A stretch of DNA of 64,000 nucleotides, from contig JAYGXS010000004.1 of NCBI GenBank assembly GCA_036362985.1, positions 35,877,327 through 35,941,326 of the forward strand, in the 5' to 3' direction. The translations under genes were made by a program, and so were the position numbers. This DNA is from Ligula intestinalis. Its lineage: Eukaryota > Platyhelminthes > Cestoda > Diphyllobothriidea > Diphyllobothriidae. This document shows positions 24,580-36,105 of this stretch, piece by piece (the stretch's first letter is position 1; each line of letters opens with the position of its first letter). The notes under the pieces are model-generated. The model did no database searches. It was given only the letters and a program-made list of their open reading frames with translations, and was not told the origin of the DNA.

Positions 24580-25300
24580 TAAATTACGTCAGGATGCCCG
24601 CTTTGCGCTTGATTCTTTCTCAGCACCCGCAACAATTATATTCTGTAGAAAGTACCTACCTGTGTACTATGCATTTTTTGTATTTATTTACAATACAGCT
24701 AGGATTTCGAATTTTTTAGAAACTATGCACAAAATTAACCTTTTTGTAGTTAATTATGTCTTCTTTAAAATTTATATTTGATAAGAGGGTGTCAGGCTGT
24801 TTTAAAAATCACATAAATATGAGGTTCTTTTAAGACCGAAAAAGTTCATTCATATTAATCTTCTCCATCAGTTTATCAATGTTTTGTAAAGTATACAAGA
24901 TAATCCACATCCACCACAATATTCTATGCAAAATATATCCCCACTTACCGATAGCGTAAAAAGTTTGAGATTTTTCTTAGACAGAACGGATAAAGCATGT
25001 CATTAAACAACCTGAAAGTACAATTTAAAGACTGGTAAAGTTCAAACCTATTCTGCAATTTCTAAAATTTTTTAAAACCAAAGATTCATTTTTTCAAGTA
25101 AATAATTGAAGAATTCTTTTTTTCTATTAGAAGATAGCAAGAAAGATTAATGTGGTGCATGCTTTTTAAATTAAAAATATAGTTAAATTTACAAGGGCAT
25201 TAAATATCGATCAAAAAATGCAGGTGCCCTGTTTTACAGAGTAAACGTTCTTCAAGCAATCAGAAAGGGACTTGTTCAAAGGCCAGCCCCCTGCTGTAAG
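24580..25300 (+). repeat. AT-rich dispersed repeat, copy A
   Basis: Shares with 30900-31560 and 48420-49030 the order: a GATGCC/GCTTGC lead, CTTTTTAAGACCG-like box, TTATCAATGTT...TATA box, and an ATCCACATCCACYACAA block. Similarity is patchy and seen by eye only. Confidence 0.45.
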
Positions 25301-26249
25301 TGAACTCTCATTAGCTTAGTCTGTAGGTTTATCAATTTTAACAATCTCCTTAAGTCGTTTGTTCGAATCGAAAACGCATCTTTGCATTTTGGTTGACATA
25401 TCATAAGTTTGGACTAGTCGTAATGAAAGACACTGCTCCCGAATGAATCAAAAAACTTTCGCGTTCCAGGTATTTGAATGGACAAGGGAGACGCTTCTTC
25501 CTTCAACACGTCTATTTCTTTGTTCATGAAAGACACTGTGTTAAAAGGCTCGCACTGGTGGATGATTGTCTTCTTTATCTGTACTGCGTCAGGCTCTAAA
25601 GAATTTTTTTGTGAGGCTGCAATCGGTCAGTCGCTTATACTCACCTCAAAATATAGCACGCAAAGTGCCTTCATATGTCGAAACCACAGGTTGACCTAAG
25701 ACTTCGATCGACAACTTCAGCGCACTGTTGTTTTGATCTTTTTATGCTTCATCGGGATAATCCCACGTTCTCTTATTACATGCAATATATCTAGGCTCTG
25801 CTCTTGTTGAACTCAAAATTTACTAAAAAAAGGCTCGCAAAAATGATGTTAAAGCCAGAAAACTGTGCACACGCAGGGTAGACTAAAATGTTTTCACTTA
25901 TAGTGAGAACTGATACAATTCCGGCGTTCCGCTGTCCTGTCGAGCTGCAGGAATTGTTCAAATTTCTCCGTTCATCTCCGGTTCTCCACTCCTGAACCTT
26001 GAATTGCACGCAGAAATCATCAGTCGCTTACGTGATTCATCCTAACAGCCATTTTCTGGAGGCCTTGTTGTCTTCTCTCAAACACATCATCGTTTTGTGT
26101 AGCTCACGGGGCGCGCAACGTGCTTTCTCATGTTGAATATCATGCACTTAAAGACTTCGGAGCCGACAGCGACCTCATGGAAAGGCGGTGCTCAGTGGTC
26201 TTATTGAATTACCCTGACTGCATCCAGAAAGCAAAAACCCTGTTGGAGT
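25301..26249. other. No gene seen
   Basis: Small frames only, with a repeated 'gaaagacactg' at about 25425 and 25527. Nothing recognisable. Confidence 0.5.
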
Positions 26250-28090
26250 ATCGTTAGTCTTATATCCCATAGGAATCAAACACCACAGTAATGCTGGTAT
26301 GCGCGTTCAACCCGACGCCTTTGGCAATGAAGAACTCAAGTGCAATATCGCCGATCGACAGACGCATAACAAGTGTGCAAGAAGCGGCCCGGGTCCTATT
26401 TATTTATTGTTTGTCAGGTTACAGAGTCCTCCCAACGATCCAAAAAGAGGGCATCCCTCTTTGGTCAACCTTATCCCTCAAAGGAACTTCAACCTACGGA
26501 CGGATCAAGTAGCTAGTTTGACGGCTCAAATTTCTGACAGCTGATTCCAATACTACAGTCAGCTTGTCGACAAAAATGTTTGTGGAATCTTTAAGTACGT
26601 TACTTTTCACTTCTATTTTGCAGGTCCTAGCCGTCCAGACCATCGAATTTCTCCTGCAAGACAAATGCGACGACACGCAGACACGCTCAATTTCTCAAAC
26701 TCCCAGAGTTCTGTCTCAAGACATACTTTACATTCAAAGGAATCACCTACAAGCAGGTGAAAGGTTAACTCATAGAATTTGCTAGTCGAGATGATCTTGC
26801 AACGAATAGAGTCACTGGATTTCCGACACCACAGACCAAAATTAGGTGTTTTTGTGAAGGATACCTACGTTGTCATCAGACGGGATCAGACGCTGAAACT
26901 CAAAGAACGTCTCAGTGCCGTCTTCCTCGATTTTTATGTGGTGATGGAGGAGCAAGAAAACAACCAGATAACTCTTCTGGATGCCGCTTTTGCCGCAAAG
27001 GTTGTTGTAGTCAAATATCCAAAGTGCACCTGAAAGTTACAAACAAGATGCCAGTACTGAATTGAAACAGAAGCCCACTGATCAGTCCCAAACGCAGTTG
27101 CGTAAAGGCACTATATCAGCGCGTTGAGACGCATTGAATTGAAGCGTAAGATAAATATGCTGAATTACAATATCTTCGACGGGTACTGAGAGCGGATGGC
27201 TACTTACGCGACTTTTTCAACTAATGCATACTCCAACGAGAGGGGCACTAAATCTAACCAGCTCTCAATTCGGCCTGCTCTTCCTTACATAAAGGACGTA
27301 CTCGATGCTGTCAGCCACCTTAAAACTCCACATGGAATCGGCGTTGCATACAGACCGTAACCAATCATCAGACGCAAGGTCATGAGACCGAAAGATCCAT
27401 AGGCACTACAGGAAACACCTAGGCTCGTTTACCGGATCTGTTGCAGTTGTATACAAAGCAACTACGTTGTATTATTTGGGAGGTTATGCAGAGTGGCCGT
27501 GTAGGCAGCAGCGGTGAGTATGAAAGACGCTTAATCTCAGGTTGCAGCTCACTCGACGGGACTGTGCCATATATTTAGGTTTAACGAGGCCTAAATTCTC
27601 GCAAAAGGAGGCAACTGTGTGAGCCATGAGCAGCTCGATTCATGATTCTCAGGCCCGCAATCCATCAACAAACGCAATGACATGCCGTTCCCATATTCTG
27701 TACTGAGATTTTGCCTGAGTAAGGGAATCGGGTACGTGGGAAGGATGTGGGCTGCGCACAATTTCGATGACAGCTAATCAATGAGCCACTTCGTTATTTC
27801 GCAAAAATCTGACACGGATGATGAAATCACGGCCATTACGGACTGGGACACGACCTGTCAAGCCATTATCGCATCAATTACGACCACCAACGATGTTCAA
27901 ATGTAGCTTAAATGTGGTCGTGTGGCCACTACAGGCTATAAATACCGCTCCCCCTGTTCCTCTATCACCTGTGTCTGCTACTTCTTCTGATGATAGGCTC
28001 GAGCGAGAATCTAAAACGTCCCACCAATAAACATTTTGTGCCAGTGATGGCAACATTTCCTTCTGATCTGCTTCCTGGAACTCGCCTGCT
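26250..28090 (+). pseudogene. Highly decayed Penelope-like copy (PLE-B-like)
   Basis: Plus-strand similarity to PLE-B is spread over three frames with many stops. A fragment before GIPLWSTLSLKGT, equivalent to IPLRPIVSLKGT, lies at about 26445-26500. A YFTFKG..YKQ region is near 26730, the KRSCVK-ALYQRVETH region near 27095-27135, and the endonuclease end with PSINKRNDMPFPYS near 27655-27700. The YVDD box is not recoverable. The family terminus, including GATCTGCTTCCTGGAACTCGC, appears at 28042-28090. This is the oldest PLE copy in the window by appearance. Confidence 0.78.
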
Positions 28091-28560
28091 TGCTCATATC
28101 AGTCTTTGGGCTAAAGTTCTGCTCAATAAATGCTGCATAGATTAAATGATGCCTTTAAGCACACTTCCCCTAAGATGAGCATATTTTAGGAACCGATTGT
28201 GCAGTATGTGCTGAGGCTCATTAAGAATGACAAATATGAACAGAGAACTCGATGTAAAAAGTGAAGAATTACTCCTCGGGAATATTTTCGCACGCAAGTT
28301 AATCCCTGTTCATTTAAACGGCGCACAAATACAGACGTTCGCTTTGCAGTAGCTGTTAACATTATGTAGTTAAGGGTCCGGCTTAGGGAGCAAGTTATAG
28401 TTCGGAGTGAGGTTTTCTAAGTGTGGCATTCATAAATGAGAATTTGAAATTTTTATCATATTTTGCCAAACTACACTTAACTTTTACTCGCAGGAGACAC
28501 TAAGCACATTAACATGCGAAAAAATTCGATGTCCAGATAAACTATTACTTTCATCCTCCC
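28091..28560. other. No gene seen
   Basis: AT-rich sequence with no recognisable feature before the inverted PLE-D end. Confidence 0.5.
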
Positions 28561-28699
28561 CGGAAGATGAAAAAAAAGAGACGACTTCGGGGACCGAGGT
28601 GTATTTTGGTTGAAGTTTCAAAAGCGTGCTCGCTTCCATCGTCAAAGCGTGGGGTCTGGACTCCTCTTCGCGTCAGATGAATGTGTCCGACCAGTAGTT

Positions 28700-29755
28700 T
28701 TGCCTAATGCCCATGTGTCAATCGATTGCACCCATCACTTTCTGCGGCTGTCTGAATTGCTCGTGCCCTCACGTGCGTCTTCATGAGCTGTGTCTAGTCG
28801 TTTTTGTGTCTCGTAAGCGTTTCCACCCTCTTTGCTCGCGGCTATCGTCTGTTGCTCCTGCTTATCTCTCTTCGCCCGACCTATTACTTCGTTCTGAGCC
28901 GATGTTATTTTTTTGCGGAGCGCTTGGTAGGCGGGATGAAGGTCCATGGCTCTGTTTAGTGTGCCAATTGAGGACAAACTTTCTAGCAGCAATCTGGCCA
29001 TCCTGTCGTTGGCTTGGCCTATTACTCTTGCTTTTTCAAAAGCGAATGTGTTTATTCTGCTGTATGTGGTCATAGACCAAAGACAGCTTTTCCTGGCGGT
29101 TGATTGCTAGCTGATGCTCATGCAACCTTGTGCCTAGGCGTCTGCCCGTTTCACCGATATACCTTGCAGCGCAGTGCAGTCTTGGCACGGTATGCTGTAG
29201 ACCACAATTGATTGTTCTGTCAAAGGTAGCGGGTCTTTGGGCCTCATGATCTGCTGCCTGATTGTTGACTTCGGCCTATGAGCCACACCGATCCCGAATG
29301 GTTTCAGGATTCTTGCAGCCACCTCTGATACATTCTTCATATAAGGGATAGCGAGTCACAACATAGGGTCTTCTCCTTTTGACCGCTCATGGTGGGGCTT
29401 CTTAAGACATTTTCATGCAAAGGACTTTGGATAACCGTTGGTGTGAAAAAAGGCATACAGATACTTAATCTACTCTTTCCCACTTTCGTCAATGCAGTGT
29501 GTCTGAACGCGTTGGAAGATTTTTATAACACAACTGCGTTTGTGACCAACGGGGTGGTTGCTTCTGAAGTGGAGAATGCGCATGGTATTGGATGCCTTGC
29601 GGTAGACCATTGTCCGTATCTTTCTGTCTGCCAGTTTCGTCACTTGTACATCGAGGAAGGGTAACTGATTATTGACCTTTTCTCCTATAGTGAACTGGAT
29701 GTCAGGAAAGATGGAGTTCGGCAGTGCCTTGAAGGTCTGCACTTCGCTCATGGTG
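28700..29755 (-). pseudogene. PLE-D: RT C-terminus, linker and GIY-YIG endonuclease
   Basis: Read on the minus strand: NSIFPDIQFT, LPFLDVQVT and MVYRKASNT (end of the RT palm and the thumb; 29470-29720), then RSNHPVGHKRSCV, the linker NVSEVAARILKPFGIGVAHRP (29275-29340) and the GIY-YIG domain (VVYSIPCQDCTA). The endonuclease C-terminus FAFEKARVIGQA...HPAYQAL lies in another frame (28735-29073). At least two frameshifts, one near the YIG box (about 29150) and one between the RT and the linker, break the product. A 40-residue polar tail precedes the terminus. Confidence 0.85.
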
Positions 29756-30325
29756 GTCTTCATGGATAAGGTGGAGTATAGAGCAAAAGTGAAGGACTTC
29801 TTGATGGACAAGGAATCCTTCACACTATCGATTGCAAGCGAGTTGAAAAATCTCGTGAACAACATAAACAAAGCGATCGACAAACTGAAGAAGTCTGGAG
29901 CTCTGACGAGAAGAGACGCGTTGGCTGCAACGGCCTCCGACTCTGCAATGGCACGTTTTTGTGGCCTACCAAAGGTTCACAAACAAAGAGTGCCCTTGCG
30001 CCCCATCGTATCCTTACGAGGCACACCAACTTTTGGGTTTTCCAAGTGGCTGTATCAACGACTATGCTTTTTACTAAGGATTCAAAGTGGACAGTGAACT
30101 AAACTAAAGAGTTTTTGATCGGTAGACGAGGCAGACGAGGTGATGGTACCGTTTGACGTGATCTCATTGTTAACGTCTATTTCACTCACTCTGGCTATCG
30201 AGACTATTGATGGTCATCTCCAAGATAAATACGACAAAACCGATCAAAAGATCAAGCGAGCGCACATCATCGAGCTCCAAGAACTGTGTCTGCTCGGCAC
30301 AGCAAGCACGCTTTTTAAACTTTAA
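29740..30325 (+). pseudogene. PLE-D: RT finger/palm segment in inverted orientation
   Basis: Plus-strand product with DKVEYRAKVKDFL, ARFCGLPKVHK and VPLRPIVSLRGTPTF (29770-30050), then after a frame change FDVISLLTS and DKYDKTDQ...RAHIIEL (30140-30290). This is the part of the RT that normally precedes the minus-strand segment at 29755. The stretch with KGTPMGSP and YVDD that should join them is missing. The arrangement is what is expected if one element inverted part of itself during insertion. Confidence 0.85.
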
Positions 30326-30380
30326 CCAAAATACACCTCGGTCCCCGAAATCGTCTCTTTTTCTTCCTCTTCCAGGTATG

Positions 30381-30899
30381 AAGAAAGAAATACAATAACC
30401 ACATGCATCTTGGCATTCGTGAACGAGCAGTCGAAATGTTCCGAATTAATTTATCTGAAAAGGAAGATTTCATTTCCTATGAACTTTCACATTAAAAACT
30501 TTCCAGAACACCAGAAAAATAAGGTAGCATCGTCCTCAGTGGAAGGTATCTGAGTCGGCGGGTTTAGAAATTATTCATTGTTTCGTCTGACTTCGACCGC
30601 GTCCATTTAGTTGGGGGAATAGTTGAGACTCAGGTGGATTAAATGGTGTTTCCCGGAAAAGTTAATCCAGCTTTATCACAAAATACTGAAAAAAATGTTC
30701 GCCAATTTCTTTCTGATAGAAATGACGCCTTCGGACTGGAGCGCTTGATCTATAATGCAACCACGCATTTATAACCTGACAACAAACAATAGACACTGTA
30801 GTTCATGAAATGTCAGCCAAAATTGAGAAATTAGTTTCCGATTCAAACATTACATGTATTATGTATATATAACTTTGTAATATTGGCTATTATGCAGCC
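30381..30899. other. No gene seen
   Basis: AT-rich, no recognisable feature. Confidence 0.5.
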
Positions 30900-31560
30900 T
30901 TCTTCAAAGATATTTCATTCACCTAAGGATGCCTGCTCTTAAAATGAGCCTCCTTCTGACCGCCTGTAAAAAGTAGCTGTTAATTATAAGAAATTAAGTT
31001 GCTTGAATTGTAAAGCCCTTATAAGTTCTAGTATATTTATAGATGACGTGCACAATCATATTCTTCCCTGTACTCCTTTGGTAGACAATTACCCATTCTT
31101 CAAAGTTGATACTTGAACAAAGGATATAGTTTTGAAGGATTTTATTATCATGAGCTTTTTTAAGACTGTAAAATGTTACTTCAAAGTACCTATCCATCAA
31201 TTTACTTATGTCGCCTATAAGAGTGTATGCCACGATAAACATCCATTACAAAATTCATGGGATCTATGTGATTTTTTCCTCACAGCATAGAGCAATGTTA
31301 ATTTCAAGAGACTCAGCATGAAGATTGACAGCTGGTAGTGTTTTAAATTATAAAGTAATTAAGAAAGTTTTTAAAAGACAAAAGATCCGATTTCTTTAAT
31401 TCTATACTTCTAAGATCACGTTATTGGCTATGAAACGAGTACAAGAAGGGATATATTTACACAACTTTTCGATAAAATATATTTGAATTTCCAAGGGAAT
31501 TGAACACCAAGGAAAAAATGCGCACTGTGTAAGGAACTAAAGGTGTTAAGGCTATCACGG
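30900..31560 (+). repeat. AT-rich dispersed repeat, copy B
   Basis: Same box order as copies at 24580 and 48420: GATGCCTGCTCTT lead with ACCGCCTGTAAAAAG, TTTTTAAGACTG, CATCAATTTACTTATG and AAACATCCATTACAAAA. Its last 100 bases (GAGTACAAGAAGGGATATAT, AAATATATTTGAAT) resemble the foldback arms at 32.3 kb. Confidence 0.45.
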
Positions 31561-31564
31561 TTAA

Positions 31565-32026
31565 CCCTAACAGCTACAAGCTTTCCGGCCCGGTTCCTTA
31601 GGAGATGGGAGAAGTCTTTGGAAGGCCAGATTGCTAGGAATAGTTTATTCTGCAGAAAGACAGATGCATAGGTTGTGAGAGAGTTGACTATCGGAGCACA
31701 TGTCCGGCCGCGAGGCGGGCCAGTTCCGTAGTCCTGTCTAGCGAGCAGACATTCGAGCCGCCAGCTTTGGCTGCAACCGTGAAGGTCATTTGTTGGACCA
31801 CGCGTGGGCGAACAGGCATGGATGCCTTAGTAAGTGCGTCAGTGCGTCTGGCGGTAGCGTCGGCCTAGAGCTTTGTCCAAACCGATTGAGGTCAAGCCAC
31901 AGTGGGTTGAGGCCAGAATGGGGGAGACATTATGCGTACGTTTGAGTGCGCCTCAGCTGCACGTCAGTTTCGTCTGGCAACAGTGGCGGTGAGGACCACT
32001 ACAGAACTATTTATACAGAGCACAGT
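31565..32026. other. GC-rich island, unassigned
   Basis: About 450 bp clearly richer in G+C than the flanks, ending where the foldback arm begins. Frames are short, with no promoter or RNA gene recognised. It could be the head of a composite repeat or a divergent short interspersed element. Confidence 0.4.
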
Positions 32027-32990
32027 AGACGCCATTGATCATGCAATATTTCGACATATGCGAAAGACTAATACTCTTTCGCTAATCGGAATTGACTCCA
32101 GTTGTGACAATGATTATCGTGTAGTCTATTCTGAAGTCATTTCAGTCAGGATAGGATGCCGGCTTTTTAAAGAGCTTCGTTTCTACTCCTACCAAAACGT
32201 ATATATTGTAAAAACTGACTACGTAAGTAGTATGCCTTTTTATCATTGATTTTGACTGCCTTTATAAATTAAAATATATTTAACGGAAAACATGGACGAA
32301 AAATTATTTCTTGTGCAGTTTTGATAGCAAATTACGCCTTTTTAAAATTTTATAATTGAAGGAAGGGTAGCTTTCGGTTTTAAAAAAGTTGCCCAATTGC
32401 TGAATAATTTGCGAACCTAGTGACTGCTATTCTCGAATTCAAGGTTTAGAAACTGCGCACTGTGTACATCTTGTTTAAGGAAAAGTACGCTTTCATCTAC
32501 AGTCTGCAGAAGAGGTCACATAGTTGTCATAAGATATTGAAATAGATGTGAAACATGTTTTATGCAGTTTAGGTAGCGTTAATAAACTGACAGATACGAT
32601 GTTTGATGAATAAACGCCTCACAGTTGTAGAAAAACTCATAATTAGCAACTTTTTTAACCCTGAAAGTTACCCTTCCTTCAAATATAAAATTTAAATAAA
32701 CGTAATTTGCTATCAAAAATGCACAAGAAATAATTTTTTCGTCCATGTTTTCCATAAAATATATTTAACTTTATAAAGGCATGCTACTTAACTAGTCAGT
32801 TTTTACAATAGATATGTTTTGATAGGAGTCGGAACGAGGCTCTTTAAAAAGCCGGCATCCTATCCTGACTAAAATGACTTCAGAATAGGCTACACAATAG
32901 TCAGTTTCAGAACCGGAGTCAATTCCGATTAGCGAAAGAGTATAAGTCTTCCGCATACGTCGAAATATTGCATGATCAACAGCGTCGCCC
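32027..32990. repeat. Foldback element: two arms of about 330 bp
   Basis: The left arm (about 32027-32372) and right arm (about 32661-32988) are imperfect reverse complements. Shared blocks are GATCATGCAATATTTCGACATATGCG, AAGCCGGCATCCTATCCTGA, and GGACGAAAAATTATTTCTTGTGCA, with a spacer of about 290 bp. Both arms can be translated into a similar frame (HAIFR.MRKT.TLSLIGIDS), but this most likely reflects nucleotide similarity rather than a gene. Confidence 0.82.
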
Positions 32991-33307
32991 AGGACCATGA
33001 ACGTTCATAATGAAATTTGACCTGGTGATTTAGGGTATATTTAGTAAGACTATTTTGATCTTTTCAGTTTATTGAATGCTGCGAAAGCCTTTTACTTCGT
33101 TAAATCATCATTTTAGCTATGTTTATTAAGAGAAATGGCCATAAGTTTGGGAAAATTGGATGAAGTCACATATGGAAGGAATCTCCTATGCTATTACGAA
33201 AAAGAGAACCAAACTACACTTAATGTTGATAATACTAAGAAGGAACTCCAAAATAAGTAAAATATGTATAGAAAATATACATTCCAGAACTGGAAAATTT
33301 TATTCAA

Positions 33308-33423
33308 AATTCAGAACACAATTTTGGCGAGCGAACGCTTTCAGTAACTTCTCATCAGGCCAAAGAGTTACAAAGATGAGACGTAAGTGAAAGCGTTCGC
33401 TCGCCAAAATTGTGTTCTGAATT
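33308..33423. repeat. Perfect 36-bp inverted repeat, 44-base spacer
   Basis: 33308-33343 and 33388-33423 are exact reverse complements (36 of 36). Each arm contains TTTC-AGCG-like sequence that on the opposite reading gives GAAAGCGTTCGCTCGCCAAA. The spacer contains TCATCAG on the plus strand. Confidence 0.95.
33323..33364 (-). ncRNA. Hammerhead ribozyme-like motif
   Basis: On the minus strand the order is UUUGGC, CUGAUGA, nine bases, GAAA, GCGUUCGC, U, C, GCCAAA. UUUGGC and GCCAAA form a 6-bp stem I. The A after GAA pairs with the U before the C, enclosing GCG-UU-CGC as a minimal stem III, and C is at the expected cleavage position. All core bases are present. Stem II (GAAGUUACU) pairs poorly, so activity is doubtful. 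The plus-strand partner at 33373-33408 keeps GAAA and stem III but has lost the first two core bases. Compact stem III type I hammerheads are known from Penelope-like elements and retrozymes. Confidence 0.5.
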
Positions 33424-34861
33424 ATCTAATGGGAATTTTGCAATTTTATCCAAAATTGTTCAGATTGAAGTCAAGCCAAGTTAAAAGGACCAAATTTTTT
33501 TGCAGTAACATAGAAGATTTATATTTTTAAAATTATCGTTAGCTATTCTGTGAAGTATTTTTGCAAAAAATGCAGTAACAGAAGAATGTCTTTCAAGAAA
33601 AACCAAATGTCCAACATGATCTTGCGAATTTAAGACAAAGAAGGTCTTATTGGATATAAGTCGTAAAGAAATATAGTTTTTGCATACTTTACGTTCCCTT
33701 TTTGCTTAATTTAGAAACGGAACAGATGAAAGAATAATAAGTATTTCAAAAAATGGCAATGTAAATGACCATTTTTTGAATTTGCCAGTTTGTAGCTGAA
33801 AGTGGAATTAATCTACTGATGCGGAAGTTAATCCATTAGAAAGAGAAACGAAAGTTCATTCGTCTTCAGTCAAATTGAATCATTTATCTTCAGGAAGCTT
33901 AAATACATTCTCAAAAGTATCAAATTTCATTGTGACATTACGTTAAAAAATGTTAATATACGCAGAAGTTCGTCAGCCGAATATCTAATCAAATCAATTT
34001 CTAATATGTAACATTTTATGGAAAGTTATTTATTGATCTTAGGCATAGTAAATTCACAACTTCAGTGCGGACAAGATGTACCCTCGACAATGGGTTTTGC
34101 TATTTCTGTGTATCAAAAATGTTGCTATATTCCTTAAAAATAATATCGAAAAACACTTTATTTCGGTAAATGCTCTTTATATCTATCTGATTTAAAAGGT
34201 TTTGGTGTAAAAGTCGAACAAATGCAGAATTTATACATTCATCAAAGAAGACAGTAAAAACAAGGAAAATTATGACACACTTTTGTTTATGAAATTCAAT
34301 AAATACTTACCAGTAAGACTAAAATTAACAAAATACCTTGACTTAAGAAAAATTATTTCTATAGATAGAAAGTGGCTGCTTCAATTTTTCAATTTAACAC
34401 AATATCTAAATTTACCGTTCTTATCTATAGCTCTTTTTTACTACACCAAAATCACGGGATTGTGGAGAAAATTTTATTTTTCTTCACAAACACTTAGTAA
34501 TTCCTATAGTTTTTTTAAGTACCGAATATGCCTGATGCAGTTTATTATTATTTCTGAATCTTCCTAAATGCATTCACAATAGTATTCGAGTTATGATCAA
34601 ATTTATACAAAGTTATGAAAATTGCATGGTCTGTGGCGACTACTGTATGCCATTTGCGGCCGTGCTCATACCATGCCTGAAATATCGATAATTTGTATGG
34701 TAATCAATATAACAATCCCACTTACGTTAGTTTTTCGAGTCAAAAGACATCTTTCAAAATTTCAGTTGACATTTTATGAGATCGGGAAGCTACCGTTATC
34801 AACATCTGGGAATACTGCGCAGTCACTTACGGAAATAAACGATCGTTTCTGCTACTGTTTA
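33424..34861. other. No gene seen
   Basis: Strongly AT-rich; frames up to 94 codons without recognisable domains. Confidence 0.55.
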
Positions 34862-34950
34862 TGCTAATGTCTCTGATGAAGAGCTCGTGACGGACTTCGA
34901 ATCGTCAGAAGAATAAAAGTCTTGTTTTGGCGTTCGCATCTTCTTTCCAG
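34862..34950 (+). repeat. Solo PLE terminus
   Basis: GTCTCTGATGAAGAGC, GACTTCGAATCGTCAG, AAGAATAAAAGTCTTG and GTTCGCATCTTCTTT follow the same block order as the PLE-B end at 39150. GAAA is altered to GAAT, so a hammerhead core would be inactive. No PLE coding sequence adjoins. Confidence 0.75.
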
Positions 34951-35656
34951 TCAGATATTTTATTACATTTGCCTCCTTCCAACACCGCGAGTAGTTTAAT
35001 TTACGGGCCGAGTGAGCCCCGTTAGCGATCAATGAGCGTTCATCAATGAATGGCTTATTTTACGTCATCCCACAGTTGAAGATCATGTTTTCACCTAAAA
35101 GTGCAGTGCGACTAACTAATATAAGTCAGCATGTCTGTAAGGTATGAAATGCGGCCGTCTACCTCTGCTAGAGAATAAATTATATCCTGTCTGTTAATTT
35201 TACCGGTTCTGCAGCAAATGATTTTACCGAGGGCACTCTGTCTGTTAGACAACTTGCGGGTACTTGTTTCGTAGAGATAGTGATTTGGTCAAAAAGGATA
35301 TTGGAAAACTGATTGTTGTTGCCTGAAATTTTGGTGCTCATTTTTTATCTCTTTGGCGTATTTCCTTAAATTGCGATGAGTTCCGAGGGGCTCATTTCAA
35401 ACGAAAGTTAACCATATTATTTAAGCGCTATCTGAGGTTAATCGCTACCAAGAATCGCAACATATTATTGAGGTATTTAAGGTTTCCAAACTTGTAGCAA
35501 AGCCGTGGTTTGGGATGTCGCAGGTACAACAGGACATCTCAGCAAATATCCTGTTGCTCACGAATAGACCGTGTTCTGACCTCAACACTTATCGTAACCG
35601 ATATGCTTAAATCAGTTCTAACTCCAAACTTTAGTTTCAGCAATAGTTAAGTTCAG
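34951..35656. other. No gene seen; one dispersed motif
   Basis: The inverted form of the motif noted at 11352 and 47085 lies at about 34998-35050. Otherwise nothing recognisable. Confidence 0.5.
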
Positions 35657-35770
35657 AAGAATAAGAAGATGCGATCATTGGAGTAAGAGTTTTTAAAATG
35701 AAAACTCTTGTTCCAGTGATCGCGTCTTCTTCTTCTGCACTGCTTCCTAGAACTCGCATATTCTTTTCTA
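35657..35770. repeat. Palindromic PLE termini without coding region
   Basis: 35664-35694 and 35701-35732 are near-perfect inverted copies of the terminal block (AAACTCTTGTTCCAGTGATCG, then CTTCT). The right side continues into GCTTCCTAGAACTCGCAT, the short extension also seen at the outer edge of PLE-B. This looks like an insertion reduced to its two inverted ends. Confidence 0.8.
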
Positions 35771-36014
35771 TATACCAACGTTTAACTCTTATCATACTTT
35801 TTCGAAAATGGGACGTAAACCAACATCACATTCCTATTCCCCTGTCCTGTACGACTGCAACAATCGATCTAGCAATGACAGATGGCACACCGATCGAAAT
35901 TATCTGGAATATTTCCACTTTCAGTATTTTAATTACGGTAGCTGAATATTTATGTTAATGAAGGTAATCGGTCCTGGAATTGCATCGGTACTTATCATTA
36001 TTAGGGAGGAAAAA

Positions 36015-36105
36015 GAACATAAGAAGGCGTCACGAACGCTGAAACAAGAGTTTAACTAGCGCGCCGTTTCGAATGCTCACTCGAACCCACAATCAGAGAC
36101 GGTTG
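36015..36105 (-). repeat. Solo PLE terminus
   Basis: Read on the minus strand: CTGATTG (degraded CTGATGA), GAGTGAGCATTCGAAACGGC, AAACTCTTGTTTCAG and a GACGCCTTCTT end. It has the order of the other PLE ends, with several substitutions. Confidence 0.65.

Larger units (their letters stand above)
28561..30380. mobile_element. Rearranged PLE-D insertion bounded by inverted termini
   Basis: The left end (about 28565-28640) and the reverse complement of the right end (about 30305-30375) share the block AAGAGACGAYTTCGGGGACC followed by GAGGTGTATTTTGGTT and AAAAGCGTGCT. Inside, the left two thirds is coded on the minus strand and the right third on the plus strand, with the strand switch near 29750. 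No target duplication was evident. Confidence 0.8.

Noticed and set aside
32792..32998. Paired short proteins on opposite strands at 31932 and 32792
   Set aside because: Both arise from the foldback arms. Shared residues follow nucleotide identity, with no start or splice logic.
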